Assembly: GCA_002440665.1 (NCBI GenBank)
Contig: DJUX01000037.1
Location: 1-64,000 of the forward strand
Direction of reading: 5' to 3'
Source: Dechloromonas sp. UBA6271
GTDB lineage: Bacteria; Pseudomonadota; Gammaproteobacteria; Burkholderiales; Rhodocyclaceae
Length of the DNA: 64,000 nt
Shown here: positions 32,851 to 40,674 of the stretch, in pieces
Layout: every line of letters starts with the position of its first letter
Position numbering within the stretch: the stretch's first letter is position 1
Made by a program: the position numbers and the translations under genes
Notes under the pieces: generated by a model
Told to the model about the DNA's origin: nothing
The model's input: the letters and a program-made list of their open reading frames with translations, nothing else
The model's database searches: none

Positions 32851-32983
32851 AGGCCTCAAAGATGGATTTTCAACAAAAACCATAAGGTATCTTTATGTTA
32901 CGACCTACCAAAACGATAACTACAGATTCTCTGAAAACCATATTGATATAGATCAAACGCTCAGAATGCTTGAGAGTGCATAG
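32798..32983 (+). pseudogene. Out-of-frame 3' continuation of the preceding hypothetical gene
   Basis: A 61-codon frame overlapping the previous ORF by 53 bases. Its segment KKVLVFFEGLKDG followed by TIRYLYVTTYQNDNYRFSEN and DIDQTLRML reads like the end of the domain begun by GGTRIKKSNIKTFGIS in the upstream frame. A single-base slip would join them. It has no RBS of its own. Either a frameshift mutation, a sequencing error in a homopolymer, or a tiny separate gene. Confidence 0.5.
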
Positions 32984-33000
32984 CCAGTGTTGAGCAGGAT

Positions 33001-33246
33001 ATGCTTTTTTTTGACCGCATAGAGATGCGAAATATAAATGGTGTTATTCGGCTGTTTGCAGTTGATGACTTAAAGGGTGAGTCATATCCACTGCACAACG
33101 TGGTAATCAGTACTGAAGCGAGTCAAATCAGCGGTTTTCGGCTATCGGTCAACTCTATCTCAAGACGCGAACCGTTTCAGAATTCTGATCTTATGGGTGA
33201 ATTTTCTTCAAATATTATGAAGTTGGCCCGTTACTCCGAACTGTAG
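33001..33246 (+). CDS. Small hypothetical protein of the island
   Basis: An 81-residue AT-rich ORF (MLFFDRIEMRNINGVIRLFA to MKLARYSEL) ending at TAG. No family recognised, no obvious SD, no membrane segment. It may be a real small gene or the remnant of a larger decayed one; kept because its composition matches the preceding hypothetical gene and no other frame is open. Confidence 0.35.
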   Translation: MLFFDRIEMRNINGVIRLFAVDDLKGESYPLHNVVISTEASQISGFRLSVNSISRREPFQNSDLMGEFSSNIMKLARYSEL

Positions 33247-33252
33247 AAGCAA

Positions 33253-33306
33253 CACCAAAAGGGTCATTTGGTTTTCTGGTGGGGGTAATTCACTCTGCCC
33301 ATTTTT
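33253..33306 (+). repeat. Short repeat, copy 1
   Basis: A 54-bp unit running CACCAAAAGGGTCATTTGG, then TTTTCTGGTG, then TAATTCACTCTGCCCATTTTT. It contains an ACCAAA/TTTGGT hairpin and imperfect terminal inverted repeats (AAAAGGGTCA and TGCCCATTTTT). Copy 2 is at 33456-33508. Confidence 0.8.
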
Positions 33307-33370
33307 GTTGCTGAGGTGGGCGTTTTTCCTGTTTGCGATGAGCGCGCGCGTCTCTGGATCGAAGCCCATC

Positions 33371-33453
33371 TGCTGCGGTCGACGCCAAAAAAACGGGGGA
33401 TTTATCCCAACCGGGCGATGCGGGATGCGGCTTCGTCAATGTGCTGGCGTATC
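33371..33453 (-). pseudogene. Duplicated 3' end of the HipA/YjjJ-type gene
   Basis: About 83 bp are near-identical to 34511-34591, which holds the last 17 codons, the stop and the 3' flank of the YjjJ/HipA-like gene. A few substitutions and one or two indels distinguish them. No upstream part of hipA is present, so this is a remnant. It includes one copy of the interspersed CGGTCGAC motif and lies between the two short repeats. Further weak similarity extends about 30 bp outward (GCGCGCG ... CTGG-TCGA). Confidence 0.8.
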
Positions 33454-33455
33454 AT

Positions 33456-33508
33456 CACCAAAGGGGTCATTTGGTTTTCTGGTGAGGCTAATTCACTCTG
33501 ACCTTTTT
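33456..33508 (+). repeat. Short repeat, copy 2
   Basis: A 53-bp direct copy of 33253-33306 with few differences (CACCAAAGGGGTCATTTGG ... GTGAGGCTAATTCACTC). Its ends are better inverted repeats here: GGTCA near the left end and TGACCTTTTT at the right. The two copies flank the hipA remnant. From 33509 to 33620 only the toxin-antitoxin promoter region is seen. Confidence 0.8.
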
Positions 33509-33584
33509 GGTTTTTCTATGTGAGGCTTTGTGCAAAAGCTGGTGGAAATTTGAGACTGGATATTGTGCGTCGTTTGTACTAACA

Positions 33585-33601
33585 TTTGACGCTTGATCAA
33601 A
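33585..33601 (+). promoter_or_regulatory. Candidate autoregulatory operator of the DUF1778/GNAT module
   Basis: TTTGACGCTTGATCAAA has TTTGA/TCAAA arms and includes the perfect 8-bp palindrome TTGATCAA. It sits about 20 bp before the antitoxin ATG, overlapping the likely promoter, where RHH antitoxins normally bind. The RBS GAGGAG follows. Confidence 0.5.
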
Positions 33602-33620
33602 TAACCGAGGAGTTGCCGCC

Positions 33621-33914
33621 ATGGCCGCTATTGCAACCTCACCTGCCGCCCGCTCTGCCCGCTTGGGGCTGCGAGCCACACCCGAACAGGAAGCCGTTCT
33701 GCGCCGGGCTGCCGAGGTGGCGCACAAATCCCTGACCGATTTCATTCTGGACAGCGCTTGCCTGGCTGCCGAGCAAACCCTGCTGGATCAACGTCTGTTC
33801 GTGGTTTCGGGCAGTCAATGCCAGGCGCTGATGGAGTTGCTGGATCGCCCTGCGCAGCCCAATGAGGGCTTGCGCGATCTCTTCTCCCGCAAGGCGCCGT
33901 GGGATGCCAAGTGA
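33621..33914 (+). CDS. DUF1778 (TacA-like) ribbon-helix-helix antitoxin
   Basis: A 97-residue protein. The N-terminal RHH segment RLGLRATPEQEAVLRRAAEVAHKSLTDFILDSA (about 14-46) matches DUF1778 antitoxins, and the C-terminal tail that would wrap the toxin ends DLFSRKAPWDAK. It neutralises the GNAT toxin encoded just downstream, which overlaps its stop (GTGA), and represses the operon. GC content rises back to chromosome-like here. Confidence 0.9.
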   Translation: MAAIATSPAARSARLGLRATPEQEAVLRRAAEVAHKSLTDFILDSACLAAEQTLLDQRLFVVSGSQCQALMELLDRPAQPNEGLRDLFSRKAPWDAK

Positions 33915-34408
33915 GCTTGCGCGGCCCCGATTCCCTTGAGACGCGGCATCGACTCGAAAGCTTTGATTGCGGTAGGCCTGCCCTGAACGAATGGTTGCTG
34001 CGGCACGCCCGGCAAGCGCAAGGCAGCGGCTCGGCGAAGACGTTTGTGGTTGCCGACGATGAACGTGTGGTCGGCTACTTCAGCCTGACCGTTGGCCAGG
34101 TCGATACGCTGGAAGCGCCTGAGCGCATCCGCAAAGGGATGGGGCAGTACCCGATCCCGGTCGTCATCCTGGCGCGCTTGGCGGTTTCCATTCAGGATCA
34201 GGGGAAAGGCATTGGCTTTGGCATGCTTCAGGATGCGATTCGCCGCACGCTTCTCATCGCCGAACAGGCAGGCATCCGGGCGATGCTGACGCACCCGCTT
34301 GACGAGGAGGCATCGAGCTTCTACACCCGCTTCGGGTTCATCGCTTCGCCGCTGAGCGAACAGCAATTGCTGCTGCTCCTGAAGGATGCAAGACACTCGT
34401 TGTTGTAG
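33911..34408 (+). CDS. GNAT-family (TacT-like) toxin
   Basis: A 165-residue acetyltransferase. TacT-type toxins acetylate charged aminoacyl-tRNA and stop translation. FDCGRPALNEWLLRHA near the N-terminus, then GYFSLTVGQV, LARLAVSIQDQGKGIGFGML with the acetyl-CoA loop QGKGIG, and FYTRFGF are the family blocks. The GTG at 33911 overlaps the antitoxin stop; GTG at 33899 is possible. Forms a type II toxin-antitoxin pair with the DUF1778 gene. Confidence 0.9.
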   Translation: MSLRGPDSLETRHRLESFDCGRPALNEWLLRHARQAQGSGSAKTFVVADDERVVGYFSLTVGQVDTLEAPERIRKGMGQYPIPVVILARLAVSIQDQGKGIGFGMLQDAIRRTLLIAEQAGIRAMLTHPLDEEASSFYTRFGFIASPLSEQQLLLLLKDARHSLL

Positions 34409-34539
34409 CGAAATCCAGGCAGCAGCATGGCAATGCTTTTTGCCGTTGGCCGTCTGTTTCCAGCCATGTTTTGACTGCGCTCGCGCGCGTTTTCTGGGTC
34501 GAGGGTCGTCAGTTGCGGTCGACCCCAAAAAACAGGGAT

Positions 34540-35844
34540 TTATCCCAACCGGGCGATGCGGGATGCGGCCTCGTCAATATGCTGGCGTATCGCCCCAATG
34601 CTGGGAGAGAATCTGGCGGAGAAACCATCGCAATCCCTGAGCATGGCAAAGAACCGTTCGGCCAGATGCAGCGCCTCGCGCCAGGTTTCACCATCAACTG
34701 AAGCAGACAGTGAAGCCGGCGGAAGCGTATTGACGATTGCGCCGCCACTTCCTGGGGCGACCCCCATCGGCAGTACATCGTAAGCCGGCGCGAGCTGATA
34801 CGGGCGGCCGTGACGACTGACAAACGATAGATTTCCCACATGCATGTCGGTATTGCCGATCAGCGTTCCGAATGCCCAAAGCAGCGCAGAACCAGCGACG
34901 GCGTCCGCATGGACATGACCATCGGCGACTAGGCGACCGACCAGTGACGGCCAGGGCGCCGAAGCATCGCCGACGAATTCCGCATCGAGCGCGCGCAGAG
35001 AGAACACGCCAATGCGGCCGAACTGACCGACGCGGTCGAAGCGCGACACTTCCAGGAAGCGCTGACCGCCGAAATCGAAAACCTCGGTTTCGACGCCAAG
35101 CACCGAAAGCGCCAGATGCTCGGCAAGCAGCAGGTCGCGCCAGCGTTCGCTGACCGGGTTATCGTCCGGCGCCGAAAACTTCACCAGCACATGACCGCGC
35201 TCTGAATATGCGCAGAATTTCGGCTGCTCGCCGCCGGCAGACGAGCCGGGCGTCTCCCCGGCGCCGGCGGCACGCGCTAGCGCTGGATAGTCCGCAGCCC
35301 GATCAGCAGGGAACGGGGCGGGCATGCCAATAAATCGGTCACGCGCCAGCTCCCCGATCAGCAGGTTGCCGACTGCATCTTGGCCATGCGCAAGCAGCGC
35401 CCTGATGACCTCAGTGTCGCTCCAATGCTCCGGGTTTGCCGGCAAGCCGAGACCAGCGGCATACGTCGAGGCGTAGGCGCGGCCGAGATAGCCTTGTGGC
35501 CGCATATCGAACAGCCACCACGGCAGCCCGTCGCTATGCAGCGTTACGCCGTCGGCCTGCACCATGACAAACCCATTCGGGCGAACAGGAACGAGCGTGC
35601 CCAGCGCCCGGATCAGCCCCTCATCGCTAACGCGGAAAATCGGGGCCGACGCGAAGCCGCGAGAGCTGTCCCGCAGGGCGTAACGAATAGCGGAACCGGA
35701 TCCAATTCGGATCACCTCATCGCCAAGCGAAGCCAGGGCACGCGAAACCGTCGGCTGGCTAATTCCAGTCTTTTCAACGATTTGGCGAGCGGCCATCGGC
35801 CCTTGACCGAGCAGCAGTCGAATTGAGTCGGAATGGCGAGACAT
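34540..35844 (-). CDS. HipA-family kinase with N-terminal winged helix (YjjJ type)
   Basis: A 434-residue protein. An N-terminal helix-turn-helix (about 5-50, GISQPTVSRALASLG) is fused to a HipA Ser/Thr kinase. The kinase has a P-loop-like SSAGGEQPKF (about 202-211), a catalytic loop GNTDMHVGNLSF and the metal-binding APAYDVLPM. This layout matches E. coli YjjJ, which carries its own DNA-binding domain instead of a separate HipB. No HipB gene is adjacent. Its 3' end is duplicated at 33371-33453. It presumably phosphorylates a translation factor; the target is unknown. Confidence 0.88.
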   Translation of the reverse strand: MSRHSDSIRLLLGQGPMAARQIVEKTGISQPTVSRALASLGDEVIRIGSGSAIRYALRDSSRGFASAPIFRVSDEGLIRALGTLVPVRPNGFVMVQADGVTLHSDGLPWWLFDMRPQGYLGRAYASTYAAGLGLPANPEHWSDTEVIRALLAHGQDAVGNLLIGELARDRFIGMPAPFPADRAADYPALARAAGAGETPGSSAGGEQPKFCAYSERGHVLVKFSAPDDNPVSERWRDLLLAEHLALSVLGVETEVFDFGGQRFLEVSRFDRVGQFGRIGVFSLRALDAEFVGDASAPWPSLVGRLVADGHVHADAVAGSALLWAFGTLIGNTDMHVGNLSFVSRHGRPYQLAPAYDVLPMGVAPGSGGAIVNTLPPASLSASVDGETWREALHLAERFFAMLRDCDGFSARFSPSIGAIRQHIDEAASRIARLG

Positions 35845-36127
35845 GGCAATGAATAACCGCGTGAATAGATAATTGAATAATCAGTGTAGCCACTCAACGG
35901 CAACCCGTCACGACATATTCCGTAGCAATCGCCCTGGATTCAGGGGCTGATGCAGCGTGAGGGTTTCGTTTGGCTACCGGAAGCGGACATTGCTGGAATA
36001 GCGACATCCGCATTGGGTCGAAATTTACCGTTGAACCCTGTTACCGCCCCCAAACCGTCCCAAAATCCCGTTAGTCGCGGTCGACCCCCAAAAACAGCCC
36101 AAATTCGCTGGCCGGAAATTGTGGGCT
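35845..36127. other. Gene-free right end of the accessory island
   Basis: About 280 bp without a credible gene. Direct repeats TGAATA (13 bp apart, near 35858-35877) lie in the hipA-type promoter region. CCGGAAGCGGACATTG (about 35979-35994) resembles CCGAAGCGGACAATCG at about 32082-32097, near the left border. One good copy of the interspersed CGGTCGAC motif is at 36075-36110. Short frames on both strands overlap here with no recognisable protein. Confidence 0.5.
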
Positions 36128-36676
36128 TCAGCCTTTCAGCTTCAGCGGCAACCCCGCTGCGACCAGCGTGACCTGATCGCAAGCGGCAGCGACGCGCTGG
36201 TTGAGCCGCCCTTGCTCGTCAGCAAAAATTCGCGACACCGGATGCATCGGCACGATGCCCCAGCCGACTTCGTTGGACACCAGGATGATGTGGCCGGGCA
36301 GGGTGGGGAGCAATTCGATCAAGGCGGTCGTCTCGCCCTGCAGCAACGGGCAGTCGATTGCCGCGCCGGCCTCGGCCTGCGTTGCCGCGCGACCAGCGAA
36401 AAGCAGGTTGGACAGCCACAGCGTCAGACAATCGACCAGCACGCAGGTGTCCGGCGCCGCCAGTTCGCGCAGCTTGGCGGCCAGTTGCAGCTTCTCTTCG
36501 GCGCAGCCCCAGTCGCTTGGCCGCCGTTCGCGGTGGTGGGCGATGCGGCGCGCCATTTCGTCGTCACAGGCTTCGGCGGTGGCCAGGTAGACGACGCGCA
36601 GGCCGGATTCCGCTGCCCGCTTTTCGGCCAGCAGGCTCTTGCCCGAACGGGCGCCGCCAAGGATCAGTTCTTTCAT
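36128..36676 (-). CDS. cobU: Adenosylcobinamide kinase / adenosylcobinamide-phosphate guanylyltransferase
   Basis: A 182-residue bifunctional enzyme that phosphorylates adenosylcobinamide and converts it to GDP-cobinamide. The P-loop GGARSGKS is at about 7-14. RIAHHRERRPSDW contains the guanylylated His, and VDCLTLWLSNLL and SNEVGWGIVPMHPVSRIF are family-specific. The start at 36676 places the P-loop normally; a longer frame would read into the riboswitch region. Divergent from cobT. Confidence 0.95.
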   Translation of the reverse strand: MKELILGGARSGKSLLAEKRAAESGLRVVYLATAEACDDEMARRIAHHRERRPSDWGCAEEKLQLAAKLRELAAPDTCVLVDCLTLWLSNLLFAGRAATQAEAGAAIDCPLLQGETTALIELLPTLPGHIILVSNEVGWGIVPMHPVSRIFADEQGRLNQRVAAACDQVTLVAAGLPLKLKG

Positions 36677-36737
36677 GGCCGGCACTTTAGGTGATTGCGC
36701 GCCATCCCGGCAAGCCGGATAATTCGCCCCGATTCGA

Positions 36738-36885
36738 TGAAACGGAACCCGGTGGCGAGATTTTCTCCATTCCGGGGCGGGCCCGCCGCTGTAATCGGGG
36801 ACGGTTGTCGCAACATGCCACTGGCGCAGGCCGGGAAGGCGCGGCAGGCCGGACGATCCGAAAGCCAGAAGACGTATCGAATCGG
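36738..36885 (+). promoter_or_regulatory. Cobalamin riboswitch upstream of cobTS
   Basis: Characteristic blocks occur in order: GGAACCCGGTG, GGGGCGGGCCCGCCGCTGTAA, GGGGACG, GCCACTGGC, GGGAAGGCGCGGC, and the B12 box CCGAAAGCCAGAAGAC (36858-36873). It lies about 90 bp before the cobT start on the same strand. Adenosylcobalamin binding would lower cobT and cobS expression, as in most cobalamin riboswitches. Confidence 0.93.
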
Positions 36886-36974
36886 GTTCAGGGAGCCTGT
36901 GGACAGGGCTTCGCGGTCGCGTTCGATGAATGCCGCCGCGAGGCCCTTTTGCGTTTTTTGACAGGAAGAATCGG

Positions 36975-38024
36975 ATGCATTCCAAGTTCAACATTACCGC
37001 CCCCGACCAGGGGCTGGCCGCTGCCCTGCAGCACAAGATCGACCAGAAAACCAAGCCGCTCGGCGCCCTCGGTCAACTCGAAAATGTCGCCAGAAAGATC
37101 GGCCTCATCCAGCAGCGTCTCGACCCGCAGTTCGGCCAGCCGCATCTGCTGGTCTTCGCCGGCGACCACGGCGCCGCCCGGGCCGGCGTCTCGGCCTACC
37201 CGCAGGACGTGACCTGGCAGATGGTCGAGAATTTCCTCGCCGGCGGCGCCGCGATCAACGTTTTCGCGCGGCAGAACGACATGCATCTCGCCATCATCGA
37301 TGCCGGCGTGGCGCACGATTTCGGGAAACGCAACGGGCTGATTCACGCCAAGGTGGCGCCCGGCACCGCCAACTACATCGAAGAGGCGGCGATGACGGTG
37401 GAACAATGTGCCATCGCCATCGAGCGCGGCGCGGAAATCAGCCGCAATCTCGCCGCCAATGGCTGCAATGTGGTCGGCTTCGGCGAAATGGGCATCGGCA
37501 ACACTGCCGCCGCCTCGCTGCTGACCCATTGCCTGACCGGGACGCCGCTCGCCGCCTGCATCGGGCGCGGCACCGGGCTGGACGATGCCGGGCTGGCGCG
37601 CAAGCAGGTTCTGCTCGAACAGGCATTGAACCGCTATCGCAACGCCGGCGGCAACGACGCGCCGCTGAAGGTGCTGGCCGAGTTCGGAGGCTTCGAGATC
37701 GCCATGATGGTCGGCGCCATGCTGGGCGCGGCGGAAGCGAAGATGACCCTGCTGATCGACGGCTTTATCGTCGGTTCGGCCGCGTTGACCGCGGCCCGGC
37801 TGGCCCCGGCGCTGCTCGACTACAGCGTCTTCTGCCACTGCTCGGCCGAACCCGGCCACGCGGCGCAATTGCAGGCGCTCGGCGTCGAGCCGCTGCTCGA
37901 TCTCGGCCTGCGCCTGGGCGAAGGTACCGGGGCGGCGCTGGCTTATCCGCTGGTCCAGGCGGCGTTGAGTTTCCTGAATGACATGGCCAGCTTCGAGTCG
38001 GCCGGGGTGTCGGAAAAAGCCTGA
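36975..38024 (+). CDS. cobT: Nicotinate-nucleotide-dimethylbenzimidazole phosphoribosyltransferase
   Basis: A 349-residue enzyme that makes alpha-ribazole phosphate from DMB and nicotinate mononucleotide. FAGDHGAARAGVSAYPQDVT, GFGEMGIGNTAAASLL and GEGTGAAL with the catalytic E316 are present. The ATG at 36975 gives the normal N-terminus; the frame upstream is riboswitch. BluB in this window would supply DMB. The stop shares a base with the cobS start. Confidence 0.96.
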   Translation: MHSKFNITAPDQGLAAALQHKIDQKTKPLGALGQLENVARKIGLIQQRLDPQFGQPHLLVFAGDHGAARAGVSAYPQDVTWQMVENFLAGGAAINVFARQNDMHLAIIDAGVAHDFGKRNGLIHAKVAPGTANYIEEAAMTVEQCAIAIERGAEISRNLAANGCNVVGFGEMGIGNTAAASLLTHCLTGTPLAACIGRGTGLDDAGLARKQVLLEQALNRYRNAGGNDAPLKVLAEFGGFEIAMMVGAMLGAAEAKMTLLIDGFIVGSAALTAARLAPALLDYSVFCHCSAEPGHAAQLQALGVEPLLDLGLRLGEGTGAALAYPLVQAALSFLNDMASFESAGVSEKA

Positions 38025-38782
38025 TGCTGCGCCGCGAGCTGGAATATTTCTTCGGCGCCGTCCGCTTCTTCACGCGGCTGCCGGTGCCGGGCTGGGTCGG
38101 ACATTCCACCGAGGCGCTGAACCGCTCGGCGCGCTATTTCCCGGCCGTCGGCCTGTTGGTCGGCGGCATCGGCGCGCTGGTTTACCTTGGCGCGGCGCTG
38201 CTCTGGCCGCAGCCGGTCGCCGTGCTGCTGTCGATGGCGGCGACCATCTACGCTACCGGCGCCTTCCACGAGGACGGCCTGTCGGACAGCGTCGATGGCC
38301 TCGGCGGCGGCTGGGACAAGCTGCGCATCCTCGAAATCATGAAGGATTCGCGGGTCGGCAGCTATGGCGTGGTCGCCATGGTGCTGGCGCTGCTCGGCAA
38401 ATTCACGCTCCTGGCTGCGCTGGATGGCGATCTCGTTCCCTACGCGCTGCTTGCCGGCCATGCGCTGTCGCGCTTCTGCGCGACGGTGCTGCTGGCGACC
38501 ATGGATTACGTGCGGGAAGACTTGTTGTCGAAAGCCAAGCCGCTGGCAACGCGGCTGTCGGGTGGCGAAATGGCGGTGGCGCTGGGTTTCGTTCTGGCGG
38601 CGCTAGCCCTGCTGCCGCCGGAAAAGGCCATCGCCGGCTGCGTTCTGGCGGCGCTGGCCACGTTCTGGCTGGCCGGCAAATTCAAGCGCTGGCTCGGCGG
38701 TTACACCGGCGATTGCCTGGGCGCGGTGCAGCAGGTCAGCGAAATTGCCTTCTATCTTGGCTTGCTCGCGCACTGGGGTTGA
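38024..38782 (+). CDS. cobS: Adenosylcobinamide-GDP ribazoletransferase (cobalamin synthase)
   Basis: A 252-residue inner-membrane enzyme that joins GDP-cobinamide and alpha-ribazole(-phosphate). FFTRLPVPGW and FHEDGLSDSVDGLGGGW with the Asp-rich metal site are diagnostic, followed by several hydrophobic helices. Overlaps cobT by one base, so both are under the same cobalamin riboswitch. Confidence 0.96.
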   Translation: MLRRELEYFFGAVRFFTRLPVPGWVGHSTEALNRSARYFPAVGLLVGGIGALVYLGAALLWPQPVAVLLSMAATIYATGAFHEDGLSDSVDGLGGGWDKLRILEIMKDSRVGSYGVVAMVLALLGKFTLLAALDGDLVPYALLAGHALSRFCATVLLATMDYVREDLLSKAKPLATRLSGGEMAVALGFVLAALALLPPEKAIAGCVLAALATFWLAGKFKRWLGGYTGDCLGAVQQVSEIAFYLGLLAHWG

Positions 38783-38883
38783 TGAATCCCGCGATCAGGT
38801 GACCTCGTCGGCGAGCGAGTGGCGTATGCTGCCGAAAATCCGTTGCCACCGTTGCAGCGACATTAAACCGAAAGGATGGACCT

Positions 38884-39456
38884 GTGAATCCGGCCAAAAC
38901 AAAAGAGCTATTCGACATCCTGCGCGCCGCCTGCGCCCGCCAGTTTGCCTTCAACCCGCGACGCATCACGGCCGAGATGCGCTATGTCGGCACCCAGGGC
39001 CATGGCAAGGACATCGTTCATGTCTTCCGCGATGTTCATACCCATTCGCAGATCGTGCTGCAGAGCACCTTCGCGACCTTGCGCGAAAAGCACGGCGACA
39101 AGCCACACTGGACCGAGGCCGAGCGAGCCCACTACAAGAGCAGCGATGCCGAGATCGACGCGGAGCTTGCCGCCAAACAGGCCGAACTCGACTACGTCGC
39201 CCATTGCCAGCTTTATCGGGATCATCGCGAACAGCTGTTGTCGCATTACAAGGACTGGCCCGGCTATCAGCTCGGCAGCACCAGTCCGCGCGAAGCGGCG
39301 CGCGCCTTGATCGACGTTCTGAGCGCAGCGAACGACGCGCGCTTGGCCGCTTTTGCCGAACAGTTGCATTCGGATGATCCGGAATACCTGGCGCATCATC
39401 TGCTGGCGCCTTGCCGTTCCGAAATCGATGCCGCCAAGGGCACGGCCGGGCACTAG
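38884..39456 (+). CDS. Conserved-looking hypothetical cytoplasmic protein
   Basis: A 190-residue protein starting at GTG with AAAGGA about 10 bases upstream; the alternative ATG at 38977 would remove the N-terminal helix. No signal peptide or membrane segment. The sequence is mixed helical and rich in His, with a CxxH-like AHCQLYRDHREQ. I do not recognise the family. A copy of the interspersed TTGCGGTCGAC motif begins about 10 bp after its stop. Confidence 0.75.
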   Translation: MNPAKTKELFDILRAACARQFAFNPRRITAEMRYVGTQGHGKDIVHVFRDVHTHSQIVLQSTFATLREKHGDKPHWTEAERAHYKSSDAEIDAELAAKQAELDYVAHCQLYRDHREQLLSHYKDWPGYQLGSTSPREAARALIDVLSAANDARLAAFAEQLHSDDPEYLAHHLLAPCRSEIDAAKGTAGH

Positions 39457-39556
39457 CCGCGTTGGTTGCGGTCGACTCGCCGCAGGGGCCGAAAATGCCG
39501 GCACCGCCTGGCGGTGGCCTGAACTTCGCCGATGCCGGGCGCCAGTCCGGACCAGA

Positions 39557-40165
39557 ATGATCACTGAAAAGCCCCACGCCTCCTCCACCGAGAAGAACCG
39601 CGAACCGATTCTGGAGGTGCTGCGCGATCACTTCGACGACCGCCGCGAGGTGCTGGAAATCGGCAGCGGCACCGGCCAGCACGCGATATTTTTCGCTGCC
39701 GCCATGGCCCAGTTGATCTGGCAGACTTCAGACCGCCCGGACAACCTGCCGGGAATCGCGGCCTGGCTGGCCGAGGCTGCGCTCCCCAACACGCCGCCGC
39801 CGCTTGAATTCGATGTCTGCGAAGCCTGGCCGAAACGCCGCTATGACGCGATTTTCAGCGCCAACACTTTGCACATCATGCCCTGGGAGGCGGTCGAGCG
39901 CCTGTTCGCAGGACTCTCAGGCGTGCTAGCCGCAGGTGCCAAGGTCGCGATCTACGGCCCCTTCAACTACGGCGGACGCTTTACCAGCGACAGCAACGCC
40001 GCCTTCGACGCCGGGCTCCGGGAAAGGGCCCCGCATCAGGGCATCCGGGATTTCGAAAGGGTGAACGAACTGGCCGGCAAGGCGGGGCTAAGCCTGATCG
40101 AAGATCGCGCCATGCCTTCCAATAACCGCTGCCTGGTGTGGCAGGCACGGTCGATCCTGGTTTGA
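39557..40165 (+). CDS. DUF938 SAM-dependent methyltransferase-like protein
   Basis: A 202-residue class I methyltransferase fold. EIGSGTGQHAIFFA is the SAM loop (about 35-48); the N-terminal SSTEKNREPILEVL and FSANTLHIMPW are specific for DUF938 proteins. Substrate unknown. The start at 39557 was chosen because DUF938 proteins begin shortly before this motif; the longer upstream frame overlaps the previous gene. Confidence 0.88.
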   Translation: MITEKPHASSTEKNREPILEVLRDHFDDRREVLEIGSGTGQHAIFFAAAMAQLIWQTSDRPDNLPGIAAWLAEAALPNTPPPLEFDVCEAWPKRRYDAIFSANTLHIMPWEAVERLFAGLSGVLAAGAKVAIYGPFNYGGRFTSDSNAAFDAGLRERAPHQGIRDFERVNELAGKAGLSLIEDRAMPSNNRCLVWQARSILV

Positions 40166-40175
40166 AACAAGGCCC

Positions 40176-40547
40176 TCAGGCAGCGCGACACTCGTTGGCG
40201 AGCGGTTTGCTGGTCTTGCCGTCGAGCAGCATGCCCTTCCACGGCAGGTCGATCCACACCAGGCCGCTTGAGGTGTCCTCGAAGCGCGGCAGTCCCGAGT
40301 AGGAGAAGTCGCGCTCGAGGCGGTAGCTGTTGCCATTCCAGACGAGATTGATGCGGGTGTTCACCCGGTCGCGGACTTCGCGCCCTACCTGGACGCGCAG
40401 CCCCTGCTCGCAGCGGTAGGTGCCGCTCGCGAGTTTCAACTCGAGCTGGGCGTTTTTTTGCGCAGACGGAGGGGCCTTGGGCGGTGTTTCGCAGGCCGCC
40501 AGGGCAAGGGTCAAGGCGAGAAGCGCCGGCAGAGAAGGAGGGTTCAT
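40176..40547 (-). CDS. MliC-like lysozyme-inhibitor-type lipoprotein
   Basis: A 123-residue protein with a lipoprotein signal (LLALTLALAAC, lipid-modified C about residue 19). The mature domain reads YRCEQGLRVQV, then SYSGLPRFEDTSSGLVWIDLPWKGMLLDG and a final NEC. These blocks resemble the C-type lysozyme inhibitor MliC/PliC fold, with its Cys pair and SGxxYE...W-KG...L motif, though the match is diverged. GGAGGG precedes the ATG. An MliC role is moderately likely. Confidence 0.75.
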   Translation of the reverse strand: MNPPSLPALLALTLALAACETPPKAPPSAQKNAQLELKLASGTYRCEQGLRVQVGREVRDRVNTRINLVWNGNSYRLERDFSYSGLPRFEDTSSGLVWIDLPWKGMLLDGKTSKPLANECRAA

Positions 40548-40640
40548 TCGGACATGTCCTCGGTAAAGGAGTCCTGACCATTCTATAACCATAATTTTGG
40601 ATCGACGAAGGATGCGCCCGAGGTTCCGTGCAACATCCTG

Positions 40641-40669
40641 TTACAGCGTGGCGACAATGAGGCTACAGA
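40641..40669 (+). promoter_or_regulatory. Promoter of the candidate small RNA
   Basis: TTACAG (40641-40646) and TACAGA (40664-40669) are separated by exactly 17 bp. The predicted start, about 40676, falls at the first base of the GGAGGG stem of the structured RNA. Confidence 0.6.
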
Positions 40670-40674
40670 CGCGA

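Noticed and set aside
35940..36182. Short overlapping frames on both strands at the island's right end
   Set aside because: No RBS, no domain, composition like non-coding sequence, and they overlap the end of cobU.
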